A stretch of 64,000 nt of DNA from NCBI GenBank assembly GCA_016209105.1, contig JACQWR010000018.1, positions 242,030 to 306,029 of the forward strand, written 5' to 3'. Made by a program: the position numbers and the translations under genes. Shown piece by piece: positions 60,284-64,000 of the stretch (position 1 is the stretch's first letter; every line of letters starts with the position of its first letter). Under the pieces are notes generated by a model that was not told the DNA's origin, ran no database searches, and was given only the letters and a program-made list of their open reading frames with translations. Origin of the DNA: Deltaproteobacteria bacterium (GTDB lineage: Bacteria > Desulfobacterota > Syntrophia > Syntrophales > JACQWR01).

Positions 60284-62118
60284 CAGGCATTGCGGGATAT
60301 TCCGAGTTCCCTGCTCCTCTTCGTCACCCGCGCCTTTACCTCGCGGCTCATCACCGCGTCTTCCGGCCAGGGACGCCGGTGGCCGTCCGCTGCCCCCTTC
60401 CTGGTGGCGTCGATGACGGCACGGTTGTCCCGGATGGCGATGTCGCGCCGGGGATCCACGTTGTTGCACGCCCGCCACAGGAGCGCCGAATCGTCGCCCA
60501 GGTCCATGTCCGCATCGAAAAGAACGGCGATGCACGCAGGCGGGATAAGGTTCTGTTTGGCAAGAAGGTCGGCAAAGAAGCTCCCCCCCTTATTCTCATT
60601 CTTTCCGACCGTGAGAAGAACGAGGGGGTGGGCGGTATCGGCGCATAGGATATGGCAGGCAAGAAAACTCTCGTCCTGCGTCTTGAGCTTGGTCAGCAAC
60701 TCCCCGGCGCCGGGCAGAGCGACGGGCGCAGTCTGCGGCCCGCGCGGAGGTTCTCCCGCCGTCCTGGCCGTCGCATCCACGCCCATCTTTCCGCCGAACA
60801 GAGGATTGGGCGCAGAATGGTCCAGAACATCGAGCACCCCTTCCGTGAAGAAGATATCGCTCGCCAGATCAATGGTGTCCAGGATTTTGGCCAGAAGCGC
60901 CTTGCCATCCCGGAGCGGTGTCCCGCCATCCACGGCAACAATAGTCTTGCAGAAGCTCATCTGCCCCGATCCCCACAACCCGTGGCTCACCTTGCGAATC
61001 TGTCCCGGATACTCCTTTTCCACGGCCACGATGGTCAGGTTGTGGAAAACGCCCTCCCAGGGCATCCAGTAATCCCTGATTTCGGGCAGCACCGTGCGCA
61101 CGAGGGGCAGGAACAGCCGCTCCGTCACTTGGGCGAGGTAGCAGTCCTCCATGGGGGGGCGTCCCACCACGGTCGCGCTGTACAGGGCGTTCCGGCGGTG
61201 GGTAACGGCGGTCACATGCAGGACGGGGTAGTCGTCCGGCAGGGAGTAATAGCCCGTGTGATCGCCGAAAGGCCCCTCCCGTCGCCGCTCTGCGGGATCG
61301 ACGTACCCTTCGATGATAATCTCGGCATCGGCCGGCACCTCGATATCCACGGTGATCCCCCGCACCATCCGCACCGGCTCCCGGCAGATGAATCCGGCCA
61401 GGATCATCTCGTCGATGCCGGGCGGCAGCGGCGCGGTGGCGGCATAGGTAATGGCCGGATCGGCGCCGATAGCCACGGCAACCTCCATCCGCTTTCCGGC
61501 CTGCAAGTATTCCCGGAAATGATGGGCGCCGTCCTTGTGAATATGCCAGTGCATGCCCGTCGTGTTGCGGTCGAAAACCTGCATCCGGTACATGCCGGCG
61601 TTCCGCCTGCCCGTCCGCAGGCTCTTCGTAAAAACGACGGGCAGCGTGATGAAGGGACCCGCATCCTGCGGCCAGCAAGTAAGGACGGGCAGTTTTGTCA
61701 GATCCACCTGGCCGCCGGTCAGGATCACGGCCTGGCAGGGGGCGCGGGATGTTTTGAGGAGGCGGGGGAAATACCGGCCCAGGCCCACGGTCTTCTTGAG
61801 CAGGGTGACTTTTTCTCCCAGCGTTTGCGGAGGCGGCTGTTCGAGGAGTTCCCGCAGCCTGTCTCCCAGTGCCGCGGGACTTTCCGCGCCCAGGGCCAGG
61901 GCCACCCGCTTCTCGCTGCCGAAGGCATTGGTCAGCACGGGAAAGGGAGAACCCTCCACCCGCTCGAAGAGGAGCGCCTTGCCCCCGCCGAAACGCTTCG
62001 ACTCCCGGTCCGTTATTTCCGGTATTTCGAGGCAGGGGGAAACGATTTCCTGGGTCCTGATCAGTTCCCCTTCCGCACTGAGGACTTTGACAAAATCCCA
62101 CAGACTTCTGTATTTCAT
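60283..62118 (-). CDS. ubiD: UbiD-family prenylated-FMN decarboxylase
   Basis: 611 residues, in the long-form range. UbiD fold with the active-site region RMVRGITVDIEVPADAEIIIEGYV and EGPFGDHTGYYSLPDDYPVL (catalytic ExxxR..E type). MQVFDRNTTGMHWHIHKDGAHH is typical of long-form UbiD. The UbiA gene upstream ends 4 bases before this start, so the pair fits quinone synthesis, probably menaquinone, through decarboxylation of a prenylated aromatic acid; an aromatic-catabolism role is possible but less likely. Needs prenyl-FMN from a UbiX not seen here. Confidence 0.88.
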   Translation of the reverse strand: MKYRSLWDFVKVLSAEGELIRTQEIVSPCLEIPEITDRESKRFGGGKALLFERVEGSPFPVLTNAFGSEKRVALALGAESPAALGDRLRELLEQPPPQTLGEKVTLLKKTVGLGRYFPRLLKTSRAPCQAVILTGGQVDLTKLPVLTCWPQDAGPFITLPVVFTKSLRTGRRNAGMYRMQVFDRNTTGMHWHIHKDGAHHFREYLQAGKRMEVAVAIGADPAITYAATAPLPPGIDEMILAGFICREPVRMVRGITVDIEVPADAEIIIEGYVDPAERRREGPFGDHTGYYSLPDDYPVLHVTAVTHRRNALYSATVVGRPPMEDCYLAQVTERLFLPLVRTVLPEIRDYWMPWEGVFHNLTIVAVEKEYPGQIRKVSHGLWGSGQMSFCKTIVAVDGGTPLRDGKALLAKILDTIDLASDIFFTEGVLDVLDHSAPNPLFGGKMGVDATARTAGEPPRGPQTAPVALPGAGELLTKLKTQDESFLACHILCADTAHPLVLLTVGKNENKGGSFFADLLAKQNLIPPACIAVLFDADMDLGDDSALLWRACNNVDPRRDIAIRDNRAVIDATRKGAADGHRRPWPEDAVMSREVKARVTKRSRELGISRNA

Positions 62119-62122
62119 AGGT

Positions 62123-63010
62123 TCAGAACACCCCCCTTACCAGTTCCTCCGTCATGAACGCCGCAAACAGGAGGATCGAGATGACGCTGTTGACGTGATA
62201 AAAGGCGACATTGATCCGGGAAAGGTCATGCGGTTTTACCAAACGGTGTTCCGCGATCAGCAGGACGCCGATGGCCGCGGTAAAGCCGAGATACACGGGA
62301 CTCAAGGCAAAGACGGGATAGAGGGCGAGAAGCGACAGGAAGGTCACCACGTGAAGGAGCGAGGAAAAGATCATGGCGCGTCCGATGCCCAGACTCGCCG
62401 GCATGGAGTAGAGCCCCTCCTTACGATCGAATTCCACGTCCTGGCACGCATAGAGAAGATCGAAGCCTGCGATATACGTGCAGATGGTCAGGGAAAGGAT
62501 CAGGATTTTCGGCGCAAAGTCGCCCGTGACGGCAATCCATACCCCGGGGGGCGCCAGCGCCTGTACGAGTCCCAGCACGAGATGGGAATGCCAGGTGAAT
62601 CGTTTTGTATAGGAGTACCCGAAGAGGAGCAGCAGCACCGGGAAAGAAAACCAGAAACAGATAGGAGAAATGGCGGCGGCGGAAAGGACAAACAAAATAC
62701 TGGTAACGACAATGAAAAGGGTCGTTTCCCGAAGGGAAATAGCGCCGGCGGGAATTTCCCTGTCCGCGGTGCGCGGGTTCTTTGCATCCCAGCGCGCATC
62801 CGCCAGGCGGTTGAAGCCCATGGCGGCCGAACGGGCCCAGAGCATGGCCATGATGATCCAGAAAACGAGACGCCACGTGACGGGATGCTCACGGTGCGCT
62901 AGAAGCAGGGCGGAAAGGGCAAACGGCAGGGCGAAAATACTATGTTCGAACTTGATCATGCGCCCGTAAATTCCCGTTTTCGAACGCAGTTTTCCCATTG
63001 TGCCTGCCAT
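62123..63010 (-). CDS. ubiA: UbiA-family prenyltransferase
   Basis: 295 residues from the ATG at 63010; ATG 62998 is an alternative with similar support. The track's longer ORF reads through a palindromic repeat and is not credible. Asp-rich motifs NRLADARWDAKNP (first) and YACQDVEFDRKEG (second) bind the prenyl diphosphate through Mg2+. Eight or nine membrane helices. Prenylates an aromatic acid in quinone synthesis. Cotranscribed with ubiD. Confidence 0.9.
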   Translation of the reverse strand: MAGTMGKLRSKTGIYGRMIKFEHSIFALPFALSALLLAHREHPVTWRLVFWIIMAMLWARSAAMGFNRLADARWDAKNPRTADREIPAGAISLRETTLFIVVTSILFVLSAAAISPICFWFSFPVLLLLFGYSYTKRFTWHSHLVLGLVQALAPPGVWIAVTGDFAPKILILSLTICTYIAGFDLLYACQDVEFDRKEGLYSMPASLGIGRAMIFSSLLHVVTFLSLLALYPVFALSPVYLGFTAAIGVLLIAEHRLVKPHDLSRINVAFYHVNSVISILLFAAFMTEELVRGVF

Positions 63011-63324
63011 AAAACACCATGCGCCCCCGGCATAGGGGATTCCCGCACTATTCCTCTCCCCTTTCATCTGAAAACCCCCGTAAACCCCAATAAATATGGG
63101 AAAAAGGCCTTCTAAACGCCTCTTTCTCTGCCTATCATAAAAGGGGGGAAATGACAAGGAGCGGCATTCCGGATTCCATGTCTTCTGCGGGAATCGCATC
63201 CAGCCGAAAGAAGGGAACGCGATGGAGAACCTAACGCGGTACATCATCTGGGCATCTGGCTGGTCAGAGCCTGTCCCCGCGAAGGCGGGGATCCAGGCCG
63301 CCGCCGAAAATTCATAACCCGCCG
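63011..63324. other. Noncoding region upstream of ubiA with palindromic repeat
   Basis: No credible gene. It holds TGTCCCCGCGAAGGCGGGGATCCAGG (63272-63297), one of the G/C palindromes of this genome. Confidence 0.5.
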
Positions 63325-63441
63325 ATCCGAGAATACGCCACGGTCGATCTCCCGATCCAAACACACGCTGATGAATTCACCGGCGACCCCGATTACTCCT
63401 GGGACGAATACATCTACCCTGAAGGGCACAAGCAATCATAA
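63325..63441 (+). pseudogene. C-terminal fragment of an unrecognised protein
   Basis: An open stretch ending in TAA reads IREYATVDLPIQTHADEFTG...WDEYIYPEGHKQS. It has no start, but its acidic, aromatic composition is protein-like. I cannot name the family. It starts just after a palindromic repeat, so it looks like the surviving 3' end of a deleted gene. Confidence 0.35.
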
Positions 63442-63477
63442 CGCATCGTGAAAAAAAGCGTGCAGGACAGGTCTGTC

Positions 63478-63586
63478 TGAATTCGGTAGCGAGCGCATTC
63501 CCCGTAGCGTGCTGCGGGGTAAGCAAGCGAATGACGAACGGTATTGTTCCTTAAGAATCGAAGATTCTCCGCAGGCGGGGAATGCC
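63478..63586 (-). repeat. Dispersed repeat, TTGAAGCTC family, extended copy
   Basis: Minus strand: ..CTTACCCCGCAGCACGCTACGGGG..GCGCTCGCTACCGAATTCA (63530-63478), preceded by GCGGAGAATCTTCGATTCTTAAGG. The first part matches 10177-10228 and the second matches 44673-44697. Confidence 0.65.
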
Positions 63587-63967
63587 TTTTGACGGGTGAC
63601 TCGACCAAAAGGTGATTCGATTCTTCAAAAGGACGGATGTCTCGATATATCTCTTCCACGATCATCGGCACCGCACCCCATATTTTGTGGCCTGAAATGC
63701 TTTCTTGAGAAAGTTCGATGGATATGCAATATTACAACCTATGTTCGTCAATCCACATTGAGCCAACCACAGAGACATTTCCTTTTTTAAAGTCATTTCT
63801 TACAGACTATATAATATGATTTTTTGAAAATATTTGCCCTTTTTTCTACCTTGATTTATTTGTAAAAGTTAGGGACTTACCCTACAGTTGGTTATGAAAA
63901 AGTGGCAGTCAGTTTTCTCTTCGGTTAAGATGTTTTTGCCCAAAACACTTTACTGAAGGAGGAAAAC
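63587..63967. other. AT-rich noncoding region before the last gene
   Basis: No credible gene on either strand. Clearly more AT-rich than the rest of the window. It probably holds the promoter of the gene starting at 63968, but I see no convincing -35/-10 pair. Confidence 0.4.
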
Positions 63968-64000
63968 ATGACCGCCGCAAAGAAGATAGCACAAAAGAGA
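63968..64000 (+). CDS. Start of a gene cut by the right edge
   Basis: ATG 63968 has a strong AAGGAGGA site nine bases upstream and reads MTAAKKIAQKR before the window ends. The basic N-terminus would suit a DNA-binding or histone-like protein, but 11 residues are too few to name it. Confidence 0.5.
   Translation, partial: MTAAKKIAQKR

Noticed and set aside
62123-63364. 413-residue form of UbiA
   Set aside because: The extra N-terminus is encoded by a palindromic repeat and a variable region, and the UbiA fold begins at about 62990.
1-64000. CRISPR arrays
   Set aside because: The repeats seen are dispersed or inverted pairs, not regularly spaced direct repeats; no cas genes.

Overview
The window looks like a chromosomal segment of an anaerobic Gram-negative bacterium of the old Deltaproteobacteria (Desulfobacterota; Syntrophales-like is my best guess). 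The reasons are: MvhD/HdrA-type iron-sulfur proteins, two genes whose only in-frame interruption is a UGA at a catalytic or cluster-ligand cysteine position (probable selenoproteins), a glutaredoxin/ferredoxin-thioredoxin-reductase pair, a UbiA/UbiD quinone pair, an outer-membrane beta-barrel gene, and fairly high G+C in the housekeeping parts. Taxonomy is inferred from gene content only.

Layout. 1-2000: tail of a membrane ferredoxin gene, a small membrane-anchored protein, and cysM. 2250-12060: a defence/addiction island. It holds an hsdM with two palindromic repeats inserted in frame, an ORF6N remnant where hsdS would be expected, a HEPN/MNT pair, a solitary HigA, a complete type III restriction-modification pair (Mod/Res), and an AbiEi/AbiEii pair. 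The AbiE pair lies between a diverged 261-bp copy of the hrpA 3' end (9870-10130) and the intact hrpA gene (12067-15882), which suggests that the island uses the end of hrpA as an insertion site.

16149-19436: a compact redox operon with an HdrA-like ferredoxin, an MvhD-ferredoxin fusion with UGA at the CxWC position, an FAD/NAD(P) oxidoreductase resembling the module fused to SelD in some bacteria, and a rhodanese-ferritin fusion with UGA at the rhodanese active-site cysteine. Each UGA is followed by a hairpin at the spacing expected of a bacterial SECIS. This is the most interesting part of the window, and ORF callers break or truncate both genes.

19600-24850: an AddB/AddA-like nuclease-helicase pair. 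25000-31000: an accessory region with a secreted caspase-like protease whose cyclophilin-like tail is cut off at a ribbon-helix-helix/RelE module (toxin degenerate), and a 1294-residue protein with an Mrr-like nuclease domain, TPRs, a GreA/B-like domain and a PIN-like domain. 31000-34800 (minus strand): PPC/DUF296 protein, J-domain protein, MutY-like glycosylase, B12-type radical SAM protein. 34870-39470: a complete branched-chain amino-acid ABC transporter operon (livKHMGF). 39600-47400: DUF169 protein, RecA-fold ATPase, elongation factor G, a GDT1/UPF0016 transporter under a yybP-ykoY (Mn2+) riboswitch, Grx and FTR, a small secreted protein and an inverse-autotransporter barrel. 47700-54200: RecD2-like helicase, M48 lipoprotein protease, exported Pcm, class A penicillin-binding protein. 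54300-63000: radical SAM/B12 protein, ParE remnant, cupin, small membrane protein, Ogt, UvrC, UbiD and UbiA. The last 950 bp is mostly noncoding, rich in repeats and AT-rich, and a new gene begins at the right edge.

At least three kinds of dispersed repeats are seen: short G/C palindromes of the type TTCCCGC..GCGGGAA, a CCCTCTCCCC..GGGTGAGGGG element that is also found inside hsdM, and a TTGAAGCTCCCC..CGCTCGCTRCCG element present in at least three and probably four places. There is also one MITE-like inverted-repeat element (60160-60283). No tRNA, rRNA or CRISPR array was recognised.
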